A stretch of 10,677 nt of DNA from Pseudomonadota bacterium (GTDB lineage: Bacteria > Pseudomonadota > Alphaproteobacteria > Acetobacterales > Acetobacteraceae). The notes below the pieces were generated by a model. It did not search any database. It was not told where the DNA came from and saw nothing but the letters and a program-made list of their open reading frames with translations. The stretch lies in contig JAKAZJ010000028.1 of assembly GCA_021826565.1 (NCBI GenBank), forward strand, positions 1-10,677, given 5' to 3'. The position numbers and the translations under genes were made by a program. Positions 1-6,720 of the stretch are shown here, in pieces (position 1 is the first letter of the stretch; every line of letters begins with the position of its first letter).

Positions 1-1
1 G

Positions 2-91
2 ATTTTGCCTAATTTGTCGCCCGGGCGCGGTCTGGTCAAGGATGTTCGTGGGTTGTGCGGTGCCCGCGGTCGCCGTTGCGGTCGCGGTCAT
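2..91 (-). CDS. Possible N-terminus of a leftward gene, off the left edge
   Basis: Reading leftward from an ATG at 91, the frame stays open for 30 codons to the edge and begins MTATATATAGTAQPTNILD. An AAGG motif lies 6 bases before the ATG, a plausible ribosome binding site. The NILD...PGRQ segment faintly recalls the N-terminus of succinylglutamate desuccinylase/aspartoacylase-family proteins, but 30 residues are too few to assign a family. Against it: the last codons (CGA, CAA, ATT, AGG, CAA, AAT) are atypical for this GC-rich DNA, and the AT-rich end could equally be intergenic. An alternative is that GAT TTT GCC TAA at 1-12 is the tail of a rightward gene. Confidence 0.22.
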   Translation of the reverse strand, partial: MTATATATAGTAQPTNILDQTAPGRQIRQN

Positions 92-110
92 GGCCGGCCT
101 TGTGCCGGCC
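92..110. repeat. GC-rich inverted repeat (7-bp stem)
   Basis: GGCCGGC at 92-98 and GCCGGCC at 104-110 are perfect inverted copies around a 5-base loop (CTTGT). No T-run follows on either strand, so it is not a canonical intrinsic terminator. It abuts the possible leftward start codon at 91. The rest of 111-263 holds a G8 tract (166-173) and no coding frame I can support. Confidence 0.45.
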
Positions 111-238
111 CTCTGCCCGGGTCGGCGCAGGCTGCGTGCAGGCTTGCGGGACCTGATTGGCGGGCGGGGGGGGAAGATGGACGGGTCAGGGCCCCGCCAT
201 GACGACGGCGGCCGGGGCGTGACGACCGCGGCTTGGCG

Positions 239-273
239 ATGACACGAAGGGGGAGAAGCGACCATGACACGAA
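239..273 (+). repeat. Direct repeat of the SDR start region
   Basis: ATGACACGAA occurs at 239-248 and again at 264-273, where it forms the first codons of the SDR gene. The copies are 25 bases apart, so they are out of frame with each other, and the purine-rich ribosome binding site sits between them. It looks like a small local duplication. The downstream copy is the real start because it opens the Rossmann fold directly. Confidence 0.5.
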
Positions 274-1103
274 CCGCGATCGTAACCGGCGGACTGAGCG
301 GCCTCGGCCGGGCCATGGCGCTGGGGCTGGCGCGCGCCGGGCACGCGGTCCTGGCGGTTGGGCACCTGCCCGCCGACGTTGCCGAGACCGAACGAGCCGC
401 TGCCGGGGGGCGCCTTAGCACGCTGGTCGTCGATCTGCGCGCGCCGGGGGCGTGCGACCAGGTGGTCGCCGCCGCGATCGCGCGGTTCGGCGCCGTCGAG
501 ATCCTGGTGAACTGCGCCGGACTGACCTTCACCACGATCGATCCCGGCCGGTTCCGCGACGGCCCGCGACGGTTCTGGCAGCTCTCCGATACGATCGTGC
601 AGAACGCGATGGACGTGAACTACGTCGCCGCCGAGCATCTAGCCCGCCGCGTCGCCCCGGGCATGATCGCGCGCGGATGGGGCCGGATCGTCAATGTCAC
701 CACCAAGCTGGACACGATGAATATGATCGGGTCTGGCCCGTATGGTGCGTCCAAGGCGGCGCTGGAACTGGCCACCGAGGTCTGGGCGAAGGAGCTGGTC
801 GGCACCGGCGTCACCGCCAACATCGTCAATCCCGGCGCTGGCGCCAACACACCGGGGATGGGGGCGGAGATGCGTGCCTGGTCCGAAGCCGGCACCAAAC
901 CTCGCTTGGTGGAACCCGACGCGATGATCCCGCCGCTGCTGTTCGTGGTTTCCGGCGCGGCGGATGCGGTGAACGGATACCGCTTCGACGCCAATGCCTG
1001 GGACCAACGCCTGCCGCCCGAAGCCGCGGCGCGCGCCATCGCTCGCCCGGCCGGCATCGCGCTGCACCCGCCGTGCCCATGGGATCGGGAGACTCCGCAA
1101 TGA
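264..1103 (+). CDS. SDR-family NAD(P)-dependent oxidoreductase
   Basis: This 279-residue protein is a classical short-chain dehydrogenase/reductase, a cytosolic enzyme oxidising or reducing a hydroxyl/carbonyl group with NAD(P). Visible motifs in order are the nucleotide-binding glycine motif TGGLSGLG (8-15), D57 after strand 3, NCAG (83-86), the structural Asn in VNY (N119), the catalytic pair in YGASK (Y160, K164), and NPG (189-191). The residue 13 before the tyrosine, normally the catalytic Ser, is Thr147 within NVTTKLDTM; Thr can in principle serve the same role. A C-terminal tail of about 35 residues (245-279) extends beyond the usual 250. The start is supported by AAGGGGGAG at 247-254. 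The stop overlaps the next start (ATGA), so the two are very probably translated together. The substrate is unknown; the partner hydrolase suggests a catabolic ring or acyl intermediate. Confidence 0.93.
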   Translation: MTRTAIVTGGLSGLGRAMALGLARAGHAVLAVGHLPADVAETERAAAGGRLSTLVVDLRAPGACDQVVAAAIARFGAVEILVNCAGLTFTTIDPGRFRDGPRRFWQLSDTIVQNAMDVNYVAAEHLARRVAPGMIARGWGRIVNVTTKLDTMNMIGSGPYGASKAALELATEVWAKELVGTGVTANIVNPGAGANTPGMGAEMRAWSEAGTKPRLVEPDAMIPPLLFVVSGAADAVNGYRFDANAWDQRLPPEAAARAIARPAGIALHPPCPWDRETPQ

Positions 1104-1873
1104 CCATGCTGGACCCCGCGGCGATCCGCCTGCACCGAAGCGGCAACGGCCCGGCGCTGGTGCTGCTGCACTGCCTGGGGGTGACCCATGAGCTGTGGGA
1201 TCCGCTGCGGCCGCTGGCGGGGCGCTTCACCCTGCTGTCGTACGATTTTCCCGGCCATGGCGACGCCGCGCCGGCGCCGGGCGCTTACACGGTGGAGGAT
1301 CTCGCCGATCAACTGGCCGCACGGCTGCGCGCCGAGGCGATCGCGTCCGCGCATGTCTGCGGCCTGTCGCTGGGCGGGCTGGTGGCGCAGGCCTTCGCCG
1401 CCCGCCATCCGGGGCTGACCGGGCGGGTGATCCTGGGCGACACTACGCCGCGCTATCCGGACGAGATGCGCGCGATGTGGGACACGCGCGCCGCTGCCGC
1501 GCGGCGCGATGGGGTCGCGAGCCTGGTGCCGGGGCTTTTGCGGATCTGGTTCACCGCGCCGTTCCTCGCCGCCGACCCGCCCGCCGTGCAATGGGTGCGC
1601 GCGGCGCTGTCCGCTTGCGACGGGGAGGCCTATGCGCGGGCCTGCGAGGCGCTGGGCGCGGCCGAACTCCGCCCGCTTCTGCCGCGCATTGCCGCCGCCA
1701 CGCTGGTGCTGTGCGGCACTGGGGAAAGCGTTGCGTTCCGCGACGCGGCGCGGCTGATGGCGGGTACGATCCCGCGAGCGCGGTTGGAATGGGTGGGGCC
1801 GGCGGGGCATTGCTCGGTGCGCGAGCAGCCGGCGCGGTGGCTTGCAGCGGTGGTGGATTTCCTGGCGGGCTGA
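1100..1873 (+). CDS. Alpha/beta hydrolase, 3-oxoadipate enol-lactonase-like
   Basis: This 257-residue cytosolic alpha/beta-hydrolase-fold protein is close in length and layout to enol-lactonase PcaD and related esterases. Seen: the oxyanion region HCLG (24-27), PGHG (51-54), the nucleophile elbow GLSLGG with Ser90, the acid loop CGTGES (205-210), and the catalytic His237 in GPAGHCS. At the acid position, where the family usually has Asp, this protein has Glu209; Glu can serve in a triad (as in cholinesterases), but it is unusual here. The chosen ATG overlaps the SDR stop by 4 bases. An in-frame extension reaches back to 452, but it is only a shadow of the SDR gene. Family resemblance does not prove the enol-lactone substrate, and no other pca genes are present, so no gene symbol is given. 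Confidence 0.88.
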   Translation: MTMLDPAAIRLHRSGNGPALVLLHCLGVTHELWDPLRPLAGRFTLLSYDFPGHGDAAPAPGAYTVEDLADQLAARLRAEAIASAHVCGLSLGGLVAQAFAARHPGLTGRVILGDTTPRYPDEMRAMWDTRAAAARRDGVASLVPGLLRIWFTAPFLAADPPAVQWVRAALSACDGEAYARACEALGAAELRPLLPRIAAATLVLCGTGESVAFRDAARLMAGTIPRARLEWVGPAGHCSVREQPARWLAAVVDFLAG

Positions 1874-1908
1874 TCGCGCTGCGGTGATGTTGCGCCGCAC
1901 GTAAAGAC

Positions 1909-1968
1909 GGTTGCGCCCGCAACTGCGTTGGGCGCACCCTGCTTTCGCCGCCTACGCGGCGGCAGAGC
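1909..1968 (+). promoter_or_regulatory. Two hairpins in the leader of the CBS gene
   Basis: Hairpin 1 pairs TGCGCCC (1912-1918) with GGGCGCA (1930-1936), extended by GG/CC across one mismatch. Hairpin 2 pairs GCCGCC (1947-1952) with GGCGGC (1958-1963), extended by GCTTT/AGAGC (1941-1945 with 1964-1968; one pair is G-U, C1946 bulged). Hairpin 2 ends 2 bases before the ribosome binding site AGGGGAG (1971-1977). Neither is followed by a T-run. They may mark the end of the upstream operon, a leader structure, or an extragenic palindromic element. No convincing -35/-10 pair was found. Confidence 0.4.
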
Positions 1969-1984
1969 TCAGGGGAGTCAGGCC

Positions 1985-2422
1985 ATGACCAGCATTGCCG
2001 TCATCCTGCGTCACAAGGGAGAAGACGTGTTCACCGTCGCCCCGGAGACCCGCGTCCTCGATCTGGCCCGGGTCCTGCGCGACCGCCGGATCGGCGCGGT
2101 CCTGGTCACCGACCCCGCCGACCAATTGCTGGGAATCGTCAGCGAGCGCGATATTGTCCAGAGCCTCGCCGCCGCCGGCGCCGTCACGCTGGAGATGACC
2201 GCCGCCCAGTTGATGACCCGCGTGCTGACCACGATCGGTCCGCGCAGCACCACCGAGGAGGCGATGACCCTGATGACCGAACGCCGCGTGCGCCACCTTC
2301 CGGTGCTGGATCAGGGCCATATCGTCGGCTTGGTCAGCATCGGCGACGTGGTCAAGGCGCGCATCCTGGATCAGGATCAGGCCGTCGATCACCTGCGCGC
2401 TTATATCGCCGGGTCGGGCTGA
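1985..2422 (+). CDS. Two-CBS-domain protein
   Basis: This 145-residue soluble protein consists of a tandem CBS pair (Bateman module) and little else. CBS1 covers roughly 15-65, with the hallmark LLGIVSERDIV at 48-58. CBS2 covers roughly 80-132, with RVRHLPVLD (101-109) and IVGLVSIGDVV (113-123). Such modules bind adenosyl nucleotides (AMP, ATP, NADH, SAM) and usually act as energy or redox sensors; free-standing copies are common in alphaproteobacteria and their partners are mostly unknown. The start is fixed by AGGGGAG (1971-1977), 7 bases before the ATG; a longer in-frame ORF from 1928 has no such site and would read through the leader hairpin. The stop is 4 bases from the stop of the convergent glycosyltransferase, leaving no room for a dedicated terminator. 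Confidence 0.92.
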   Translation: MTSIAVILRHKGEDVFTVAPETRVLDLARVLRDRRIGAVLVTDPADQLLGIVSERDIVQSLAAAGAVTLEMTAAQLMTRVLTTIGPRSTTEEAMTLMTERRVRHLPVLDQGHIVGLVSIGDVVKARILDQDQAVDHLRAYIAGSG

Positions 2423-2426
2423 ACCG

Positions 2427-4664
2427 TCATGCCGCCGCCGCCATCGGCGGTAGCGCGCTGAAGCCGGCGGCATCGAGAAAGCCGCGCTGCACCGCAACGA
2501 TGGTCAGATTCGCCTGGGCATAGGCCAGGGCCGCAGCGTGCTGCGTTTGCCATAGGGCGGCATCCGTCAGCAATGCGATCACGGCGGAAGCGAACGCCTC
2601 GGCGGTATCGGTCAGAGTGACCGCCTCCGCCACGCCCGCCAGACCCTGGGCGCCGATCGCGGTGGTGACCAGCGGCGTGCCGGCGGCCAGCGCCTCGGCC
2701 ACTTTCAGCTTGACCCCGGCGCCGCATTGTAGCGGCGCCACGGCCACCCGGGCGGACGCATATAACCCATCCAGCGCAGCGCGCGGGATGTCGGCGTGCA
2801 GCACCGCGCCGCCCGCCACCAGCGCGCGCACGCCGGGTCCGGGATGCGAGCCGGCGATCACCAGCCGGGCTGCCGGCACGCGCGCCTGGATCCGCGGCAG
2901 GATGGCCTCGGCGAACCAGCGCACCGCTGCCTCGTTCGGCGGGTGGGCGAAGCCGCCGACGAACAGGATGTCGGCGTTGCCGGGCGGCGGCCGGGGCGCG
3001 CCAAAACGCGAAAAGCCGAAGGCCGGGACCGCGCGCGCGATGATCCCCGGTTCGATACCGGCGGCGGTGATCGCCTCCTCGGCGGCGGGATACAGGACCA
3101 CGTCCACCTCCCGCCACACCCAGCGCTCGATCCGTTCCATCCGCGCCGCGGTGGCGGCGGACGCACCGGTCAGCCGGGCCTGCAAGCGCAGCCGGCGGAA
3201 ATGCAGGTCGTGGCCGTAATAGACGATGCGTGCGCGGGAGAAGCGGCGCAGCGCCGGCAACGCCTCCAGCGCAACGTCCGGCCGGCTCAGCAGCACCGCG
3301 TCCAACGCCGCGCCATGCGGGGCCAGCCAGCGTGCCAGCGTGCCGACGCCGGTCAGCACCTCCACACCGCGATCCTGCAACGCGGCGGTATAGCCCGGGG
3401 TCGCGACCCCGTTCTGCGGCCAGAACTTGACCATTGCGCCATCCGCCAGCAGCGCGTCGATATAGTTCAGGATGTTGGTGGAACCGGCGTCGCGGTCCGG
3501 TTCTGGCACGTAATGGTCGATCACCAGCACCAAGCGGCGGGTCTTGCCGCGTTCGCGCGCGCGCAGAAGGTTGGTGCCGTTATCGTCATGTCCCGCCGCC
3601 AGGCTGGCCCCCCAGCGACGCAGGAACCGCACCCGATTCAGTTCCTGATGCACCTTGCCGCCGGCGGTCGGATCGGTCCCGTGCGAGGCGCCCTCGATAT
3701 GCACCACCACCGCGCGCGGCTGATACAGCACCCGGTATCCGGCCGCGCGCAGGCGGAACGCCAGGTCCGTGTCTTCGTAATAGGCGGGCGCGAACGCGGG
3801 ATCGAAGCCGCCGAGGCGCGCGAACAGGGCGGCCGGGACCAGCAGCGCCGCGGCCGAGCAGTAATCCACTTCTCGCACGTAATTGTATTCCGGCCGGTGC
3901 GGATCGTCGCCGCGCCCGTAGTTCCAGCCCGAGCCGTCGCGCCAGACGATCCCGCCTGCCTCCTGCAGGCGCCCATCCGGGTAAACCAGCTTCGCCCCCA
4001 CCGCGCCCGCGTCCGGCCTGGCCCGGAGCAGCGTCAGCATCGCCGCGATCGCGCCCGGCTGGGGTTCGGTGTCGTTGTTCAGGAACAGCAGGAATGCCCC
4101 CCGCGCCGTGGCGGACAGCGCGTTCGCCGCGCGCAGATACCCAAGCTGTACCGGATTGCGGATCAGCCTTATGCCGCGCACCGCCGCCAGCCGCACCACC
4201 GCGGGGTCGGGGGAGGCGTCATCGCCCACCAGCACCTCCATCGGCACGCCGGGATCGTCGGCGGCCAGCGCCGCCAGGCACCGCAGGGTCAGGTCCACCG
4301 CGCCGAAGCTGGTGATCAGCACCGAGAGCACCGGGGCGGCGGGCGCGGTTGGGAAGCAGATCGTCTCCGGCGCGGGCGCAGGCGCGGTTGCGGGCGCCGG
4401 CGCCGGCGAGGGAACGCTGCGGCGGGCGCGCCGGGCCGCGCGCCAGAGGCCGAACTGGCGCGGCAGATCGCCGGCGGCCGCCCAGCGCAGCACCCGCAAC
4501 GCGCGGCGCAGGTTGCCGCGCGCGCGGGCCGGCACCGCCGCGGCCAGGCGGTGGGCGGCCCAGGCGCGCGCGGTGTCACGCAGCGCGATCAGGTGCCAGC
4601 GCGCGGTCTCCCATTCCGGGGCCACGCGGGCGGGGCGCGTGAGCGGGCGCGGGTCTGGCGGCAT
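2427..4664 (-). CDS. Two-domain glycosyltransferase (GT2 + GT4-like)
   Basis: This 745-residue protein carries two predicted sugar-transfer domains. Residues 1-82 are a basic, Ala/Arg-rich helical region, followed by a Pro-Ala linker (85-109). A GT2 (GT-A fold) domain runs about 111-345: VLSVLITSF (112-120), DDAS (148-151), the metal-site NNDTE (196-200) and the catalytic-type YYEDTDL (295-301). A GT-B/GT4-like domain follows at about 376-735: DHYVPEPDRDAG (383-394), GHDLH (484-488), FVGGFAHPPNEAAV (568-581) and the donor-site CGAGVKLKVAEALAAGTP (647-664). No membrane segment is seen, so it is probably cytoplasmic or peripheral, assembling a surface polysaccharide or glycan from nucleotide-sugars. 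AGGA lies 7 bases before the ATG. It follows the PAS gene by 55 bases on the same strand and may belong to that transcript, but no functional link is evident. Confidence 0.92.
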   Translation of the reverse strand: MPPDPRPLTRPARVAPEWETARWHLIALRDTARAWAAHRLAAAVPARARGNLRRALRVLRWAAAGDLPRQFGLWRAARRARRSVPSPAPAPATAPAPAPETICFPTAPAAPVLSVLITSFGAVDLTLRCLAALAADDPGVPMEVLVGDDASPDPAVVRLAAVRGIRLIRNPVQLGYLRAANALSATARGAFLLFLNNDTEPQPGAIAAMLTLLRARPDAGAVGAKLVYPDGRLQEAGGIVWRDGSGWNYGRGDDPHRPEYNYVREVDYCSAAALLVPAALFARLGGFDPAFAPAYYEDTDLAFRLRAAGYRVLYQPRAVVVHIEGASHGTDPTAGGKVHQELNRVRFLRRWGASLAAGHDDNGTNLLRARERGKTRRLVLVIDHYVPEPDRDAGSTNILNYIDALLADGAMVKFWPQNGVATPGYTAALQDRGVEVLTGVGTLARWLAPHGAALDAVLLSRPDVALEALPALRRFSRARIVYYGHDLHFRRLRLQARLTGASAATAARMERIERWVWREVDVVLYPAAEEAITAAGIEPGIIARAVPAFGFSRFGAPRPPPGNADILFVGGFAHPPNEAAVRWFAEAILPRIQARVPAARLVIAGSHPGPGVRALVAGGAVLHADIPRAALDGLYASARVAVAPLQCGAGVKLKVAEALAAGTPLVTTAIGAQGLAGVAEAVTLTDTAEAFASAVIALLTDAALWQTQHAAALAYAQANLTIVAVQRGFLDAAGFSALPPMAAAA

Positions 4665-4719
4665 CGGGGCGTCCTGCGCTGTGCGGCGCGCAGGCTAGGC
4701 GGCGGAGGTCACCAAAACC

Positions 4720-5148
4720 TTACCGCGCCCGAAATGCCGCCAGTTCGCGTCGCAGCGCGCGGATTTCCTCGAACTGCGCGGTGACGTCGCGCAGCACCGC
4801 CGCGATGCCCTCGATCGCTCCGTCCGGGCCGCGCAACGGGACGATGGTGAACGCCACCGAAATGCGCCGCCCATCCTTGTGCAGCGCCGGGACGGACAGA
4901 AGATCGTCGGCGCCGTAGCGGGTGACCCCGGTTGCCATGGTGTGGCGGTAGCCCGCCCAGTGCCGCGCCCGTGGGCCCTCCGGGATGATAATATCCAACG
5001 ACTGCCCCACGGCCTCGGCCGCCGTGTAGCCGAAGATGCGTTCGGCGCCGCCGTTCCAGAAGCGGATGACCCCGTCGGCGTCGGCCAGGATCGCCGCGTC
5101 CGGCATCTCGCGCACCAGCCGCGCACAAAAACTGTCCGCGTCCATCAT
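4720..5148 (-). CDS. Stand-alone PAS-domain sensor protein
   Basis: This 142-residue soluble protein is a single PAS domain with no output domain. Landmarks are ILADADGVIRFWNGGAERIF (20-39), GYTAAEAVGQSLDIIIPE (40-57), KDGRRISVAFTIVPL (91-105) and the closing VLRDVTAQFEE (118-128). A basic helix (129-142) could form a coiled-coil. The stretch RARHWAGYRHTMATG lines up without gaps with the heme-helix region of FixL (SEHDGYLQRYRATG), placing His63 at the FixL heme-ligating histidine. Heme or another cofactor is therefore possible but unproven; the FixL distal arginine has no clear match. LOV photochemistry is unlikely, as no flavin-binding Cys motif is seen. The start at 5148 overlaps the MFS stop (ATGA) and has a strong GGAGG 6 bases upstream; a second ATG at 5145 is possible. 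The function is probably to sense a ligand or redox state and relay it by protein contact. Confidence 0.9.
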   Translation of the reverse strand: MMDADSFCARLVREMPDAAILADADGVIRFWNGGAERIFGYTAAEAVGQSLDIIIPEGPRARHWAGYRHTMATGVTRYGADDLLSVPALHKDGRRISVAFTIVPLRGPDGAIEGIAAVLRDVTAQFEEIRALRRELAAFRAR

Positions 5149-6632
5149 CGTCTCCCTCCCGAACGCGACAGCAGCGCGGCGCCACCCAAGGCCGCGACCA
5201 CGGCGATCATGGCGATCCCGAACGCATGCGCATAGGCCGCCGGCCCGACCCCGGTCCCCAGCACCGAGAAGAACAGCGACCCGATCGCGGCCACGCTCAG
5301 CGCCGCGCCGATCTGGAGCGTGGAGTTCACCACGCCCGCCGCCACGCCGCCCTGATGCGCCGGCACATCCGCCAGCACCAGCCCGAACAGCCGCGGCATC
5401 GCGATCCCCTGGCCGAGCCCGGCGATGAACACCACCGCGGCGATCGTCGCCGCGGGGGCACCGAACGCGACCGCGAGGCCGATCCCGGCATAGCCCGCGA
5501 CCTCGATCGTCATGCCGATCTGCAACAGCGGCGCGCGGCGTGGCAGCGGCGTGGTCGCCAGCGGCCCGACGAACAGGCCGAGGCCATAGGGCAGGATCGC
5601 CAGCCCGGTGTGCAGCGCGTCGAAGCCGGCGCCGTCCTGCCGCTCGATCGCGAACAGCAGGTAGAAGGCCGAGGTGAAGAAGAACAGGCACGCCACCAGC
5701 ACCCCGCGGCGGAACCCGGGCAGGCGCAGCAGCCCAAGATCCAGCAGCGGCATTCCGCCGCGCATGGACACGCGGTCCTCGTGGCGCAGGAACAGGCCGA
5801 GCAGCACCGGCGCGGCGGCCAGGGCGAGGAAGGTCCAGAGCGGCCATCCCTCCTGCCGCCCCTCGGATAGCGGGATCACCAGGCAGGCAAGCGCGGCCGA
5901 CAGCAACGAAGCCCCGGTCAGGTCCAGGCGGGGTCGGGCGACGGCGGTATTTTCCGGCACCACCGCCAGGGCGCCCGCGATCGCCACCGCCCCGATCGGC
6001 AGGTTGACCAGGAACACGGAGCGCCAGCCCAGGCCGAGCGGGGACCAGGCGACCAGCACGCCCCCGGCCAACTGCCCCACGGCCGCCGCCAGCCCGATCA
6101 TGGTCCCGTACATCCCCAGCGCACGCGCCAGCGGCGCCTGCTGGCCGGGCGCGTCATGCAGGGCGCGGATCGTGCCCAGGACCTGAGGGGCCAGCAGCGC
6201 CGCGGTCACGCCCTCGGCAATGCGGGCGAGGACCAGCAGCGCGGGCGTGCTCGCCAGCCCGCACAGGGCCGAGGCGGCGGTGAACCCCGCCATGCCGAGC
6301 ACGAACATCCGGCGCCTTCCATACAAATCCCCGAGCCGCCCGCCGGTCACCAGAAACACGGCATACCCCGCCGCATAGCCCGAGATGACCAACTGCACCG
6401 AAGCCGGCGAGGCGTGGAGTCCGGTCTGGATCGAGGGCAGGGCGACATTGACGATGAAGAAATCGACCGGAGGCAGAAAGCCGCCGAGCAGCAGAACGAA
6501 CAGGATCAGGCCGCGCCGCCCGGTGGCGGGGGCGCGGGAGACAGCGGCATCCGCCACGTGTTGGGTGCTCCGGGGTGATGATTGGCGGGGAGGAAGCTGG
6601 GCCGCGCCGGCGGGGGGGGCAAGGGTGGACAT
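5145..6632 (-). CDS. MFS multidrug-type exporter, DHA2 (EmrB/QacA-like) family
   Basis: This 495-residue inner-membrane transporter has about 14 predicted hydrophobic segments from residue 41 to 487, the DHA2 layout for proton-driven efflux of drugs or metabolites. Seen: the first-helix motif VDFFIVNVALP (56-66; the family more often has D-x-T-I-V-N), motif A GGRLGDLYGRRR (97-108), LARIAEG (135-141), the antiporter-type segment MIGLAAAVGQLAGG (178-191), and WRSVFLVNLPIG (203-214). Residues 1-38 are a polar, disordered cytoplasmic lead. Start choice: 6632 gives this protein; an in-frame ATG at 6722 would add 30 residues encoded by a non-triplet tandem repeat, so I reject it. No good Shine-Dalgarno is seen before 6632, so the start is less certain than the frame. 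A C8 tract lies in codons 6-8. The stop overlaps the PAS start, suggesting the pair is co-translated. Confidence 0.92.
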   Translation of the reverse strand: MSTLAPPAGAAQLPPRQSSPRSTQHVADAAVSRAPATGRRGLILFVLLLGGFLPPVDFFIVNVALPSIQTGLHASPASVQLVISGYAAGYAVFLVTGGRLGDLYGRRRMFVLGMAGFTAASALCGLASTPALLVLARIAEGVTAALLAPQVLGTIRALHDAPGQQAPLARALGMYGTMIGLAAAVGQLAGGVLVAWSPLGLGWRSVFLVNLPIGAVAIAGALAVVPENTAVARPRLDLTGASLLSAALACLVIPLSEGRQEGWPLWTFLALAAAPVLLGLFLRHEDRVSMRGGMPLLDLGLLRLPGFRRGVLVACLFFFTSAFYLLFAIERQDGAGFDALHTGLAILPYGLGLFVGPLATTPLPRRAPLLQIGMTIEVAGYAGIGLAVAFGAPAATIAAVVFIAGLGQGIAMPRLFGLVLADVPAHQGGVAAGVVNSTLQIGAALSVAAIGSLFFSVLGTGVGPAAYAHAFGIAMIAVVAALGGAALLSRSGGRR

Positions 6633-6694
6633 CCCGACGGACGATCCCGCCAGACCATCCCGCCACCATCCCATTGGGCCGTCCCATTGGCCCG
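6632..6694. repeat. Five imperfect 13-bp tandem repeats between divergent genes
   Basis: The units read on the + strand are TCCCGACGGACGA (6632-6644), TCCCGCCAGACCA (6645-6657), TCCCGCCACCA (6658-6668, 2 bases shorter), TCCCATTGGGCCG (6669-6681) and TCCCATTGGCCCG (6682-6694). All begin TCCC; units 2-3 and units 4-5 form near-identical pairs. The array starts at the MFS ATG and ends 10 bases before the TATACT box of the J-protein gene. The period is not a multiple of three and one unit has a 2-base deletion, which argues that it is not coding. It could be a stacked operator array or a leader element of the MFS transcript. Confidence 0.65.
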
Positions 6695-6702
6695 CGACCC
6701 CG

Positions 6703-6710
6703 GTTATACT
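6703..6710. promoter_or_regulatory. Candidate -10 element, readable on both strands
   Basis: TATACT at 6705-6710 is a near-consensus -10 for the rightward J-protein gene, and the same bases give TATAAC (6708-6703) on the opposite strand for the MFS gene. No good -35 hexamer is visible at 16-18 bases in either direction. Rightward, initiation about 7 bases beyond the box would leave a leader of only some 4 bases before the ATG at 6721. Leftward, the leader would be about 64 bases and contain the whole 13-base repeat array. Confidence 0.4.
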
Positions 6711-6720
6711 CCCCCCGCCC

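Noticed and set aside
92..110. Hairpin as an intrinsic terminator
   Set aside because: No T-run follows on either strand.
42..242. Rightward 66-codon frame with a hydrophobic N-terminus
   Set aside because: AAGG abuts the ATG with no spacer, the C-terminal half is low-complexity Gly/Arg, and the Val-Ala run comes from a GCGGTC nucleotide repeat.
452..1099. N-terminal extension of the first hydrolase
   Set aside because: It overlaps the whole SDR gene in another frame and is Arg-rich; the ATG at 1100 overlapping the SDR stop gives a normal-length hydrolase.
2796..4784. Long rightward open frame (662 codons) opposite the glycosyltransferase
   Set aside because: The product is His/Arg/Gly-rich with no recognisable motif, while the opposite strand has two intact glycosyltransferase domains. 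GC-rich codon bias creates such shadows.
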